Assembly: GCA_016649715.1 (NCBI GenBank)
Contig: JAENXC010000001.1
Location: forward strand, 124,001-188,000
Length of the DNA: 64,000 nucleotides
Direction of reading: 5' to 3'
Source of the DNA: Flavobacteriaceae bacterium
Lineage (GTDB): Bacteria; Bacteroidota; Bacteroidia; Flavobacteriales; Flavobacteriaceae
The notes under the pieces were generated by a model. The model was not told the DNA's origin. It worked only from the letters and a program-made list of their open reading frames with translations, and did no database searches. Position 1 is the stretch's first letter. Each line of letters opens with the position of its first letter. The position numbers and the translations under genes are program-made. Shown here piece after piece: positions 28,301 to 35,244 of the stretch.

Positions 28301-29007
28301 TGAAGCGCGTATAATATTTCAGCAAACTTGCTGTTTTCGGCGGTTTCGCTGCTTGAAAATTTTGGGGAAATGAAAAGAAGGATATTTTTTTCGTCTTTGC
28401 TTACCAAAAAACCATCTTTCAAAACAAAGTTATCTGTAACGCCGAGCTGGCGCAATTTCTTTAAGGCGATGAATGAAAGCCCCAGCGGATCTTTTAAAAT
28501 TAAATCTTTTGAAACAATGCCCGATGGCGAAATGAGGGTTCTGTAGTTTGCCTCGGTTCTATCTGAAATACTGTCCTTTTGAAGTTTTCCGGCAATGGTT
28601 TTATAATCTTTTTTGTCCAAAAACAATGGAAGGTTTTCATACACAAAATCCATGGTCCGCAACAAATCACCGTCATTTACTTTTCCGCGTATATTTTTGA
28701 TGTATTTAGAAGAATGTGTTTGCAAACTATCCACGAATTCCGTGGCGTATTGGGTGAGTTCATCAAGTTTCACGGAATCTTTTCGATGGATGGTTACAAT
28801 AATCTTATCCGTAAAGTTGACAGTTTTAAGTACTTTTTGAAGATCTTGATTTTCGCTGTTAATGGGAATCAATTTCGAAATATCTTCTTCAAAACGAATT
28901 TTTGAAACCAGAAATGTAAGTCCGAAGAGCAATATTAACAAGGCTAATGCGCTCGCTATTTTATTGTTCAACAAAAATTGATACACTTTGAAAAACCAGT
29001 TACCCAT
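25309..29007 (-). CDS. MMPL/RND transporter fused to lysophospholipid acyltransferase and a C-terminal domain
   Basis: A three-part protein of about 1232 residues. Residues 1-820 are an MMPL/RND exporter with twelve helices in two sets, each with a large periplasmic loop. Residues about 850-1050 are a PlsC-type acyltransferase with HTSFLD (HX4D, about 896) and FPEGTRS (about 965). The last about 180 residues are where related Bacteroidota fusions carry a class I methyltransferase, but no clear glycine-rich SAM motif is visible here, so this part may be degenerate. It probably exports and acylates pigment precursors at the inner membrane. ATG 29007 is preferred; 29031 is possible. Confidence 0.88.
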   Translation of the reverse strand: MGNWFFKVYQFLLNNKIASALALLILLFGLTFLVSKIRFEEDISKLIPINSENQDLQKVLKTVNFTDKIIVTIHRKDSVKLDELTQYATEFVDSLQTHSSKYIKNIRGKVNDGDLLRTMDFVYENLPLFLDKKDYKTIAGKLQKDSISDRTEANYRTLISPSGIVSKDLILKDPLGLSFIALKKLRQLGVTDNFVLKDGFLVSKDEKNILLFISPKFSSSETAENSKFAEILYALQNTLNQKYSGKVSSEYFGAALIAVANAKQIKNDIQFTVGIAFSLLILIFIFFYRKFYIPIILFVPTLFGGLLAVALLYLLRGEISAISLGIGSVLLGVTLDYSLHILTHIRNNETLESLYKDVTEPILMSSLTTALAFLCLLFLDSQALQDLGILAAVSVLGASVFALLFIPLVYKNPLSRKQQINVLDKVADYPFHKNKWLLIGLGLVLVVSIFTYHKVEFDKDISKLNYEPAEIKAAMQHLDELTDISSKSVYLATYGKSVEGTLQLNDSIHGTLELLKDEGKINSFSSIGALVHSQRDQRAKIAEWRQFWNEARKDSTENDLIESGEERGFKPTTFNQFYTFLDKDFETLKPEDYQQIPSVLLEDYITTEADFTTITTLIKLNDENASQIKSVFKNIPNTLVIDRQEMNETFLGNLKNDFNNLIGYCLLAVLLILFLFFRSFALTLVTAVPIFITWFITLGIMGLFHIQFNIFNIIISTFIFGLGIDYSIFMTKGLLKELRTGEKVMATHKTSIMLSVLTTILGVGVLIFAKHPALYSISIVSIIGIFSAMFTAFTVQPLLFKLFIGSRTKRPITPRMFVHSLLSFGYFGLGGICLSIYSVTLMPLLPISKKIKMGWFHKVISKFMKSVLYTNPFVKKKVINENAEDFSKPAVIIANHTSFLDILAVGMLHPKICFLVNDWVYNSPVFGKAVQRADFYPVSSGIENSVEPLKKKIKQGYSLMAFPEGTRSQSNKIRRFHKGAFYLANEFNLDILPVLIHGNSEVNPKGSPIIKDGSITVEILQRIKAEDISFGENHTQQAKKVRAYFKSEFSKLREKIEGPKYFHRIILEEYRYKGDSLYRKAKKDLKENAEVYFEIIRQVEKSGNIAHISEDSSQLDFLLALDGTDRKIFSFIDDFETRTILQNSYITQKYGRLHFPNSVSEILLPSVETLIISSEKIASEVVLQLPDLSVKTIVLLKECVTSQTENILTLGYQNVYRNTNISIFKPSGNLAK

Positions 29008-30193
29008 TGTCAAGAATCTTTTTCCGTTCAAACAACGTCAAGAAAACGTAGCCCACGATCCCGCAAGCAATCGCCGCAGTGACCGAAAGCACCAAACTGC
29101 CGACAATATAGGATTTTAAATATTTTACCAGCTCAATACTCGGGTCAATTTCGCTCATAGACAGCACAAAATTTTCGCCCAAAAGCCAACTGCCCAATTT
29201 TAAGCTGAAATAAAGTATCAACGGAATAAACGGCGGAATACTGACATTCGAAAATGCAAAGGCAATTACTTTGTTCAGATTTAAGAGCAAAGCCAAAAAA
29301 ATAACCACTATTGTTTGAAAGCCCCAAAGCGGCGAAAGTCCAATGAATACACCGAGCGCAATGGAAAGTGCTTTTTTTTCGGCTGAATCATCACTGCCCA
29401 AAAAGTCTTCCATAAAGAATTTCTTAAATCCCTTTTTTTTTAGTTTTCTGAAAAGATTTCGGGGTTTTATGTAGAAAAATGTAACGAGAACAAACCAAGT
29501 ATTTAAGATACTTATTCGCGTAAAATCTTTGAACGGACGGAAATGTGAAACCCGATCCTCCAACTCATAATGTACTTGGATTGGGATATTTTTCACCTCA
29601 ACACCGCTCCACGCAGCCTTTACGATGGCCTCAATTTCAAACTCAAATTTGTCTGTGTACAATTTCAAATTTTTCATCGCGAAAAGCGGATAAAGTCGGA
29701 AGCCAGACTGTGTGTCCTGCAAGCGCGATCCCGTTTCTACCCAAAACCAAAAGTTGGAAAATTTGTTGCCAAAACTGCTTTTTTTGGGGACGCCAAGTTG
29801 GGTCATATTCCGGGAACCGATGAGTAAGATTTCTTTATTTGTATCGTTTTCCAATGCTTCAATAAACGCAGGAATATCTTCTGGAAAATGTTGTCCATCG
29901 CTGTCAATAGTAATGGCATAGTTATATCCCAAACTCTCAGCTTGCTTAAAACCTTGTCGCAGCGCGTTGCCTTTTCCCTTGTTTTTTGAAAGATGGATTT
30001 TCTGAATTTGGGGGAATTGAGCCAATATTTCGGAAGTGGAATCGGAAGAGCCGTCATTCACCACAATCGCATTTTCGGTGTAAACCAAAACGCCTTCAAT
30101 AACCTTTTTCAACGTTTTGCAATTATTGTAGGTGGGAATAATTACGCAACATCTCAGGGTATTGAATTTTTCTGAAAGTAGATTTTGGTCCAT
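29000..30193 (-). CDS. Family 2 glycosyltransferase fused to DUF2062
   Basis: The N-terminal about 230 residues are a GT2 enzyme: VIIPTYNNCKTLKKVIEG, VVNDGSSDSTSE and the metal-binding TIDSDGQHFPED (about residue 96). The C-terminal part (about 270-397) is a DUF2062 membrane domain with three hydrophobic helices (GLSPLWGFQTIVVIFLALLL and later). GT2 members of this type often use dolichyl-phosphate-like acceptors. In aryl polyene and flexirubin clusters a GT2 is a regular member. It overlaps the MMPL gene downstream, so the two are translationally coupled. Confidence 0.88.
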   Translation of the reverse strand: MDQNLLSEKFNTLRCCVIIPTYNNCKTLKKVIEGVLVYTENAIVVNDGSSDSTSEILAQFPQIQKIHLSKNKGKGNALRQGFKQAESLGYNYAITIDSDGQHFPEDIPAFIEALENDTNKEILLIGSRNMTQLGVPKKSSFGNKFSNFWFWVETGSRLQDTQSGFRLYPLFAMKNLKLYTDKFEFEIEAIVKAAWSGVEVKNIPIQVHYELEDRVSHFRPFKDFTRISILNTWFVLVTFFYIKPRNLFRKLKKKGFKKFFMEDFLGSDDSAEKKALSIALGVFIGLSPLWGFQTIVVIFLALLLNLNKVIAFAFSNVSIPPFIPLILYFSLKLGSWLLGENFVLSMSEIDPSIELVKYLKSYIVGSLVLSVTAAIACGIVGYVFLTLFERKKILDNG

Positions 30194-30206
30194 TTGGGAA
30201 TTGCTT

Positions 30207-30267
30207 CTCTGTGAACTCTGTGCCTCTGTGGTTAATATTACACCATAGAGGCACAGAGGGCACGGAG
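30207..30267. repeat. Long imperfect inverted repeat in an operon gap
   Basis: Two 26-nt arms (30207-30232 and 30242-30267), differing at a few positions, flank a 9-nt AT-rich loop and could form a long hairpin in the mRNA. The sequence, with CTCTGTGCCTCTGTGG-like arms, is of a type found between many Bacteroidota genes. Confidence 0.75.
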
Positions 30268-30275
30268 CAAATATA
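30268..30275 (-). promoter_or_regulatory. Possible internal -7 box before the GT2 gene
   Basis: TATATTTG fits TAnnTTTG. It lies in the 154-base gap inside the cluster, 75 bases before the GT2 start, directly before the inverted repeat. No clear -33 element is seen, so an internal promoter is only possible. Confidence 0.3.
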
Positions 30276-30312
30276 AGTTTTATGGAATTTAGGTAAAAAT
30301 ATTGATAGGGCG

Positions 30313-30345
30313 AACTTTGACAAAGTTTAAAACTTTGTCAAAGTT
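30313..30345. repeat. Perfect palindromic repeat after the 165-residue protein gene
   Basis: Two perfectly complementary 16-nt arms (AACTTTGACAAAGTTT and its complement) meet around a single A. It sits two bases after a stop codon. No T run follows on the minus strand, so it is more likely a palindromic repeat or 3'-end stabiliser than a terminator. Confidence 0.75.
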
Positions 30346-30347
30346 AA

Positions 30348-30845
30348 TTATTGAAACAATTTTTTTTCAGATTCATCAAAATTTTCAGATTTTAAAACAA
30401 AATCCTTGATTGTATCTTTCAATTCCTTGGAAGAAACATTCGCATAATTCTTCAAAATAAACTCTTTGTCCTCCTCAATATTATTATGATATCCTAAAAA
30501 TCGCGGGGAGTTTTCCTGCACGCTCATACGAATATAACGGATTTCAATATTTGAAGGTTCATCCTTTACAGCACTTTCAATTAAGAAAACGCCTTCTTTG
30601 AAAAACTCTTTTTTATCGCTTCTCGCTTTAGCAAATTTTGCTTTCAGCGTTGAAACCGCCCCTTTGTACACCAGCAAAACGGGTTTACTTGAGGAATCTA
30701 TTCTTGCAAGCTCACCGTCAAGTTTGGTAGTGATTTCAGCATTTTCAACCGCCTTTGGATATTGTTCGCGGATATCTTTTAAATCTTGTGAACTAGCAAG
30801 CACAGAAACTAAAAGTGCAATAAAAATTGATAATTTCTTTTTCAT
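30348..30845 (-). CDS. Small exported protein of unknown function in the flexirubin cluster
   Basis: I cannot assign a family. The 165-residue product has a clean signal peptide (MKKKLSIFIALLVSVLASSQ) and a mature part of about 145 residues that is helical and charged. It contains KPVLLVYKGAVSTLKAKFAKARSDKKEFF and IEIRYIRMSVQENSPRFLGY. It lies between the dehydratase-like gene and the GT2-DUF2062 gene, with palindromic repeats on both sides. Its position in the operon suggests an envelope role in pigment handling; this is inference. Confidence 0.72.
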   Translation of the reverse strand: MKKKLSIFIALLVSVLASSQDLKDIREQYPKAVENAEITTKLDGELARIDSSSKPVLLVYKGAVSTLKAKFAKARSDKKEFFKEGVFLIESAVKDEPSNIEIRYIRMSVQENSPRFLGYHNNIEEDKEFILKNYANVSSKELKDTIKDFVLKSENFDESEKKLFQ

Positions 30846-30862
30846 AATTTTTGTTTAGACCC

Positions 30863-30895
30863 AAACCTCACAGGTCTCTAAGACCTGTGAGGTTT
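30863..30895. repeat. Perfect 15-bp inverted repeat in an operon gap
   Basis: AAACCTCACAGGTCT and its exact complement surround a CTA loop. The element fills most of the 53-base gap between the dehydratase-like gene and the exported-protein gene. The core (CCTCACAGGT) is a common Bacteroidota intergenic palindrome. Confidence 0.8.
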
Positions 30896-30898
30896 AAT

Positions 30899-31267
30899 TT
30901 ATTCAACAATTTTAAAAGTAGCACTCAACTTCAGAGCCACAGTTTCGCCAAACGAGGTGGTATTCTTCACTTTCACTTCGCCATTTTCCCCAGCAATATC
31001 AATAGCAATCTGCAAATCAGGATTTTTTTCTGGATTGATGATGGCCATAAATTTTATGTTTGAAGAAACGGTTAAAAACAAATTTTTACCAGTTGCTTCC
31101 TCTGTCAATTCCTTTATAATTTGAATCATACAAACACCTGGCATTACAGGGTTTCCAGGAAAATGACCCTTGAATATCGCGTGGTCCTTGTTTAAATGGA
31201 CCATTGCCGAAATGCCCTCGGAAGTGTTTTCGGTAGCAGTAACTTTGTATAATCCTTCGATGAGCAT
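30899..31267 (-). CDS. Hot-dog fold 3-hydroxyacyl-ACP dehydratase-like protein (FabZ/ApeI type)
   Basis: A 122-residue FabZ-like protein. The signature region reads HFPGNPVMPGVCMIQII (about residues 36-52): the catalytic His is kept, but the position that is Glu in FabZ (MPGVLIxE) is Gln here. In aryl polyene systems paired hot-dog proteins (ApeI and ApeP) work together, so this protein may need a partner such as one of the two at 43679 and 44137. It follows the lipoprotein gene with a one-base gap. Confidence 0.82.
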   Translation of the reverse strand: MLIEGLYKVTATENTSEGISAMVHLNKDHAIFKGHFPGNPVMPGVCMIQIIKELTEEATGKNLFLTVSSNIKFMAIINPEKNPDLQIAIDIAGENGEVKVKNTTSFGETVALKLSATFKIVE

Positions 31268-31268
31268 A

Positions 31269-31913
31269 TTATTCGTTTTTAAATTTTTCCAAGTCTATTT
31301 TCAGCTTGATATTGTTGTGTTTTATAGCGATTGTATCCGCAATTCTTCCATCAGTAGAAGTAAAATCTATTTCTACTTTTTCCTTGGTTTTTGATGTATT
31401 TACAATTTTTAAAAGCTGACCTGTTTCCCTTTCAAAAAAATAAAAATTGAATCGAGCATCCCGTTGGGTTTTGAAAACATATTGGTTTTCAGAACTATAA
31501 ATCTCCAAAATTTCAGCTTTTTCATTTACCAATAATTTAAAATCATCTTTTAAAATGTTGATGATGAATTTTCTGTCCATTTCCTCAACCACAAAATTCT
31601 TCGTAAAAGTATCGCCTTCGAACTGAAAATCAAACAGTTTGCTTCCAAATTCTGTTGTAAAAACTACTCTGTGACTTTCGGCACCTGTCTTCTTTATAAT
31701 TAAAATTCCGCCGAAGTTTTTCCCGTAAACCTCAATTTTTGCTTTGTAAACATAATCAATTTCAGAATTTGAAAAGTATGGGTTTTCAATCCCGTTAGCT
31801 ATTGAGCCCACCGAATTTCTGAACGGAACGCTCCGTAACCCTTCAGTAGTCTCTAAAGAACACGATGTGAAAATAAAAAAAACTAAAAAGCTAATTGCTA
31901 AAAACCGAATCAT
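31269..31913 (-). CDS. Lipoprotein of the flexirubin cluster
   Basis: A 214-residue lipoprotein with signal MIRFLAISFLVFFIFTSC. The mature part is rich in beta strands, for example KIEVYGKNFGGILIIKKTGAESHRVVFTTEFG and YSSENQYVFKTQRDARFNFYFFERETG, suggesting a lipid-binding beta sheet of the LolA/LolB kind. It overlaps the lolA-like gene by 23 bases, so the two are coupled. Aryl polyene clusters usually carry such an outer-membrane lipoprotein near a LolA homologue. The exact family is not certain. Confidence 0.78.
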   Translation of the reverse strand: MIRFLAISFLVFFIFTSCSLETTEGLRSVPFRNSVGSIANGIENPYFSNSEIDYVYKAKIEVYGKNFGGILIIKKTGAESHRVVFTTEFGSKLFDFQFEGDTFTKNFVVEEMDRKFIINILKDDFKLLVNEKAEILEIYSSENQYVFKTQRDARFNFYFFERETGQLLKIVNTSKTKEKVEIDFTSTDGRIADTIAIKHNNIKLKIDLEKFKNE

Positions 31914-32517
31914 TAATTGTACTATTTAATGTGCGATTGCTGAAAATAATACGTGTAAAATCTTGCGAGGGTTCCACCATTTTCACTTCGTAAACCTGGG
32001 CGTCGTCTTTGTTGAAAAGCAGTTCGAAAGAAGCAATGTAACCCGCAATTTTTCTGTCCTTCGGGATAAAAACCGCTTTGTTGAATTTTGAGGATTTAAA
32101 GAAAGAAACCGTAAAATCGGCATCATTGAACATATTGCCTTTTACGCTGTTCACGATCAATTGGTTCAGTTTTTTGAAGAGTTTGCTGTTGCCGATATCC
32201 ACTTTGCTTTTCGTGCCACCGTCATTAATTAACAATTGGTCTTCCTTAAAAATCACGCTGTATTGGTATGGGTTTGTGTATTCCCATTTCACCAAATTGG
32301 GCGCTTTGAAAACCATTTTTCCTGAAGTTTTCACATCGTCGGCCAAAAAATCGAGGTGTTTGTATTGCACAAAATCTGTTTTAATTGACTGGGTAGTTTT
32401 TGCAGTGGCAATCACTTTTTCTTTAAAAGAGGTGATTTCCGAAGCATTCATCGCAGTTTCCTGCGCTTGAATTGAGCCGCCAATAAAAATAAATAACAAT
32501 ATAAAATAATTACGCAT
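31891..32517 (-). CDS. LolA-like periplasmic lipoprotein carrier
   Basis: A 208-residue exported protein with signal MRNYFILLFIFIGGSIQAQ and a LolA-type fold: IKTDFVQYKHLDFLADDVKTSGKMVFKAPNLVKWEYTNPYQYSVIF is the classic LolA opening. LolA carries lipidated cargo across the periplasm. Aryl polyene clusters contain their own copy, presumably for moving the lipid-linked pigment to the outer membrane. It overlaps the deacetylase gene by eight bases. Confidence 0.88.
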   Translation of the reverse strand: MRNYFILLFIFIGGSIQAQETAMNASEITSFKEKVIATAKTTQSIKTDFVQYKHLDFLADDVKTSGKMVFKAPNLVKWEYTNPYQYSVIFKEDQLLINDGGTKSKVDIGNSKLFKKLNQLIVNSVKGNMFNDADFTVSFFKSSKFNKAVFIPKDRKIAGYIASFELLFNKDDAQVYEVKMVEPSQDFTRIIFSNRTLNSTINDSVFSN

Positions 32518-33286
32518 AAGCCTCTATTTCAAGCAAACGATCCACCGGAACCGACTGCAATTTGTGCGGTTGCAAAAATAGCAATAACTGTTCCAATACG
32601 ACAACGGTTTTTGTGCTGCTGTCGTGGAGCAGGATTATATCCCCTTTTTCTAAATTGGAAGCGATCCTTTTCAAAATTTTTTCTTCGGAAAGATTTGTCG
32701 TGTCATAACTGCGTTTGCTCCAACCTATGGAAAAATGTCCCGTGCTTTTCAATGCCTTTTTAATATTCGGATTTGTAACGCCGAAGGGTGGACGAAACAT
32801 TTTCAGTTCCTTTCCAGTAATTTCTTTTATTAGAGAATTGGTTTGCTTCAATTCAGCCACAACCTTTTCAGTTGAAAAGAATCCAAAGTTTTTGGAATGT
32901 GAATAAGAATGACTGCCAATGGTGTGGCCTTCCCCAATAATTTGGCGAACTATTTCAGGATACTTTTCGGCATTTTTCCCTATTAAAAAAAAAGTAGCTT
33001 TTGCGTTGTGTTCTTTAAGAAGTGATAAAACTTTTGGGGTAAATTCAGGGTTTGGGCCGTCGTCAAAAGTGATTGAAATGTAGTTCTCTGAAATTTTGTA
33101 GTTGTGATTTAAAGATTGCAGATGATAATTCAACCTAATTTGAAAAGATCCAATTGCAGTAATCAAAACCCAAATAAATACAAATAGAACATAAAGCCAA
33201 GCCGGAACATCGCCGAAGAATCCTGCGAGCAGTAGTCCGAAAAAAACTACTAAGGCCAGCGCGTTTATGGTGTAAAACCTCAACAT
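32510..33286 (-). CDS. NodB-type polysaccharide deacetylase family protein
   Basis: From ATG 33286 the protein (258 residues) starts with two hydrophobic helices (about 5-48), then a NodB domain: ISITFDDGPNPEF with the Asp pair, the metal His pair in IGSHSYSHSKN, RPPFGVTN, and the late IILLHDSSTK. These enzymes are metal-dependent amide hydrolases acting on N-acetyl groups. Its target in a pigment cluster is unknown. The longer start at 33337 adds 17 residues that overlap the upstream gene; 33286 gives an ATGTTGA start-stop overlap and opens on a membrane helix. Confidence 0.85.
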   Translation of the reverse strand: MLRFYTINALALVVFFGLLLAGFFGDVPAWLYVLFVFIWVLITAIGSFQIRLNYHLQSLNHNYKISENYISITFDDGPNPEFTPKVLSLLKEHNAKATFFLIGKNAEKYPEIVRQIIGEGHTIGSHSYSHSKNFGFFSTEKVVAELKQTNSLIKEITGKELKMFRPPFGVTNPNIKKALKSTGHFSIGWSKRSYDTTNLSEEKILKRIASNLEKGDIILLHDSSTKTVVVLEQLLLFLQPHKLQSVPVDRLLEIEAYA

Positions 33287-34344
33287 TTTTTTAGTAAAAC
33301 AAGACTGTGGTTTTGGCCTCGATATTGGTTGTAGCACAAAACGTTTTTAAAGTTGGAAGACTTAACATCGTTGATTTTTACAACTTTTGGAATTGTTTGT
33401 GTTTTCAAGATTTTTGAAGCCAGCCAAACCCCAAAAGCTGAAACGGTGTTGTTTTCACCCACCAAATGCTTGTAAAAAACCTGCTGGGTTTTGTTGAAAA
33501 TACCTTCGGAAAGTTGATTGTAATAACCGTCAAAATCCACATCACCATTGTTTCCAAAAACTACAACATCAATATCAGAAATGGCTGTATCACTATGTTT
33601 TAAAAAGCTTTCGATAGATTCAGAAACTTTTTCTTTGTTTAGGGTATTGAAAGTTTCAACAGCAACCAATTCGGCATAACAACTTTCTTTTTTTTCGTTG
33701 GAAACCACAAAGAAATTTGCTCCTTCACTGAAAACTGCTCCTTCGCTTTTAGAATTTAAAACCTCTGAAATAGTTACAGCCTCAGGTTTTATGTGATTAA
33801 TTACGCGGTGAACTTCTGTTGTATGTGCTCCCAACTCTTCAACACCACCAACCAAAATATGCTTCGCTTCATCATTTTCAAGCTGCATTTTTGCGTCGAG
33901 TAAAGCAGATTCAAACGAAATTGCCGAATGCACATATGTAAAATTATATGCTTTGCACTCCATTCCCAACGCAATCTGCCCAGCAACGGTGTTGTGTGTA
34001 CTTTGAATAAAAGAGGTTGGCGTTAAATATTGCTCGTTGTTGTCGATGATGGCGCTCACAAATTTTTCGGAATCAATCATGCAACCCATTCCCGTTCCAG
34101 TGATAATGGCGTCCACGGTTTCAATTCCAGCTTCATTCATCGCGATTTTGGAAGCAACCACGCCCATTTTTATACCTTTTGCCATGCGGCGGGAGGCGGC
34201 GGGAGGAATGTATTGTTTGTAGTCTGGGTCTTGGGCGAAAATAACCGTGTCATTGTAATCGGTTAATTCATCTAAAAACATACTATTATCATACGTTTTT
34301 TGAGTTGAAATGGAAGCGATGCTGTTTATGTAAACTTTTTTCAT
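33280..34344 (-). CDS. Chain-length-factor-like ketosynthase homologue without catalytic triad
   Basis: A 354-residue protein with a KAS-II-type thiolase fold but no catalytic residues. Aligned by eye on the GG after the active-site helix (AKHILVGGVEEL), the nucleophile position falls in YVHSAISFESAL and is Ala. The first His motif (NAHGT in active enzymes) reads FGNNGDVD, and the second (KxxxGHT) reads KHLVGENNT. This is the pattern of a chain length factor, which pairs with an active ketosynthase; in aryl polyene systems that role is played by ApeC. It lies directly before the deacetylase gene. Confidence 0.83.
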   Translation of the reverse strand: MKKVYINSIASISTQKTYDNSMFLDELTDYNDTVIFAQDPDYKQYIPPAASRRMAKGIKMGVVASKIAMNEAGIETVDAIITGTGMGCMIDSEKFVSAIIDNNEQYLTPTSFIQSTHNTVAGQIALGMECKAYNFTYVHSAISFESALLDAKMQLENDEAKHILVGGVEELGAHTTEVHRVINHIKPEAVTISEVLNSKSEGAVFSEGANFFVVSNEKKESCYAELVAVETFNTLNKEKVSESIESFLKHSDTAISDIDVVVFGNNGDVDFDGYYNQLSEGIFNKTQQVFYKHLVGENNTVSAFGVWLASKILKTQTIPKVVKINDVKSSNFKNVLCYNQYRGQNHSLVLLKKC

Positions 34345-34365
34345 TCTTAATTATAAACCCCGTTA

Positions 34366-34629
34366 CTATGTTTTCTTCTTAATAGGATTTCCGGAAGGTT
34401 CATTTACAAGTTGAGCTCTATCTTCCTTTTTGTATGGTTTGGCTTTCTTTGATTCTTTCATTTCCTTTTCCACTTCTTCGGCGGAAATTTCCACAATTTT
34501 GCCGTTTCGTTGAAAAACGAAAGGTGTGTTCTTATATTTTTTGAATGCTATGAGCCTCTCGAAAGAAATTTTCAAGCCTCGTTCAATTTTATCACCCAAT
34601 TCGGTCAATTCATCTTTTCCCTTCATCAT
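34366..34629 (-). CDS. Small partner protein of the zeta-like kinase
   Basis: An 87-residue, highly charged protein (MMKGKDELTELGDKIERGL...) with predicted helices and a short basic tail (PSGNPIKKKT). It has no known catalytic motif. It overlaps the end of the zeta-like kinase gene by 20 bases, so the two are made together. By analogy with toxin-antitoxin modules it could be the antitoxin. In classical epsilon/zeta pairs the antitoxin gene comes first, the reverse of this order. No function is proved. Confidence 0.62.
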   Translation of the reverse strand: MMKGKDELTELGDKIERGLKISFERLIAFKKYKNTPFVFQRNGKIVEISAEEVEKEMKESKKAKPYKKEDRAQLVNEPSGNPIKKKT

Positions 34630-35194
34630 ATTTCTCTTTTAAAAGGTTCCACTTATTAGAATTCATGATTCGCACTTCTCTTATATCTCCTTTTGCAATC
34701 GTTTTTTGAAATCCTCCCTTAGAATTATCTATAAGAATCCATTTATCCACAATCGGTTTAAAGATACCGAAAAAGTTTTTCAAACCGTTTTCATAGCGTC
34801 TTTTAATTACGTTTTTTGGAGTATTATGCCCGCCTTCCTTTACCCTAATTTTAACCCTTTTTATCGCAAGATCTGGAGATTTCAGATAAAAGAATAGCAA
34901 GGTTACCTCATAACCCTTTTTTTGGGCTTCCACCACAAGATTTTTATAGCTTTTGGTTGCCAACGTGGTTTCAAAGACAAAATCACTTCCTGTTTTTATT
35001 AAATCTTTAATTCTTTCCAACATAAGCCTGCCAGCTTGAAATGAACTTTTATCTGGATTGAAAGGAGACAGGCCTTTTGCTATTTCATCTGCATTTACAA
35101 ATTCATTGCAATTCAAAATATCTGGCAGAATAGTAAAGGATGCCGTTGTTTTTCCAGCACCGTTGCAACCCGCAATAATAAAAAGTCTTTTCAT
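34610..35194 (-). CDS. Zeta-toxin-like P-loop kinase
   Basis: A 194-residue P-loop protein with Walker A GCNGAGKTT (about residues 8-16), NADEIAKGLSPF, RLMLERIKDLIKTGSDFVFETTLATKSY and a basic lid region VKIRVKEGGHNTPKNVIKRRY. This is the zeta-toxin/AAA-kinase fold; zeta toxins phosphorylate UDP-GlcNAc and poison cell-wall synthesis. The gene and its small downstream partner sit inside the pigment operon between two ketosynthase genes, where such genes are not expected. It could be a toxin, or a small-molecule kinase recruited by the cluster. Confidence 0.78.
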   Translation of the reverse strand: MKRLFIIAGCNGAGKTTASFTILPDILNCNEFVNADEIAKGLSPFNPDKSSFQAGRLMLERIKDLIKTGSDFVFETTLATKSYKNLVVEAQKKGYEVTLLFFYLKSPDLAIKRVKIRVKEGGHNTPKNVIKRRYENGLKNFFGIFKPIVDKWILIDNSKGGFQKTIAKGDIREVRIMNSNKWNLLKEKYDEGKR

Positions 35195-35244
35195 CAGAAA
35201 TAGCTGAACTGCAAAGATAGTTTAAAGTGAGGTTTTTGTTGAAA

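Noticed and set aside
30313-30345. Terminator after the 165-residue exported protein
   Set aside because: The palindrome is perfect but has a one-base centre and no T run on the minus strand, and the operon seems to continue downstream.
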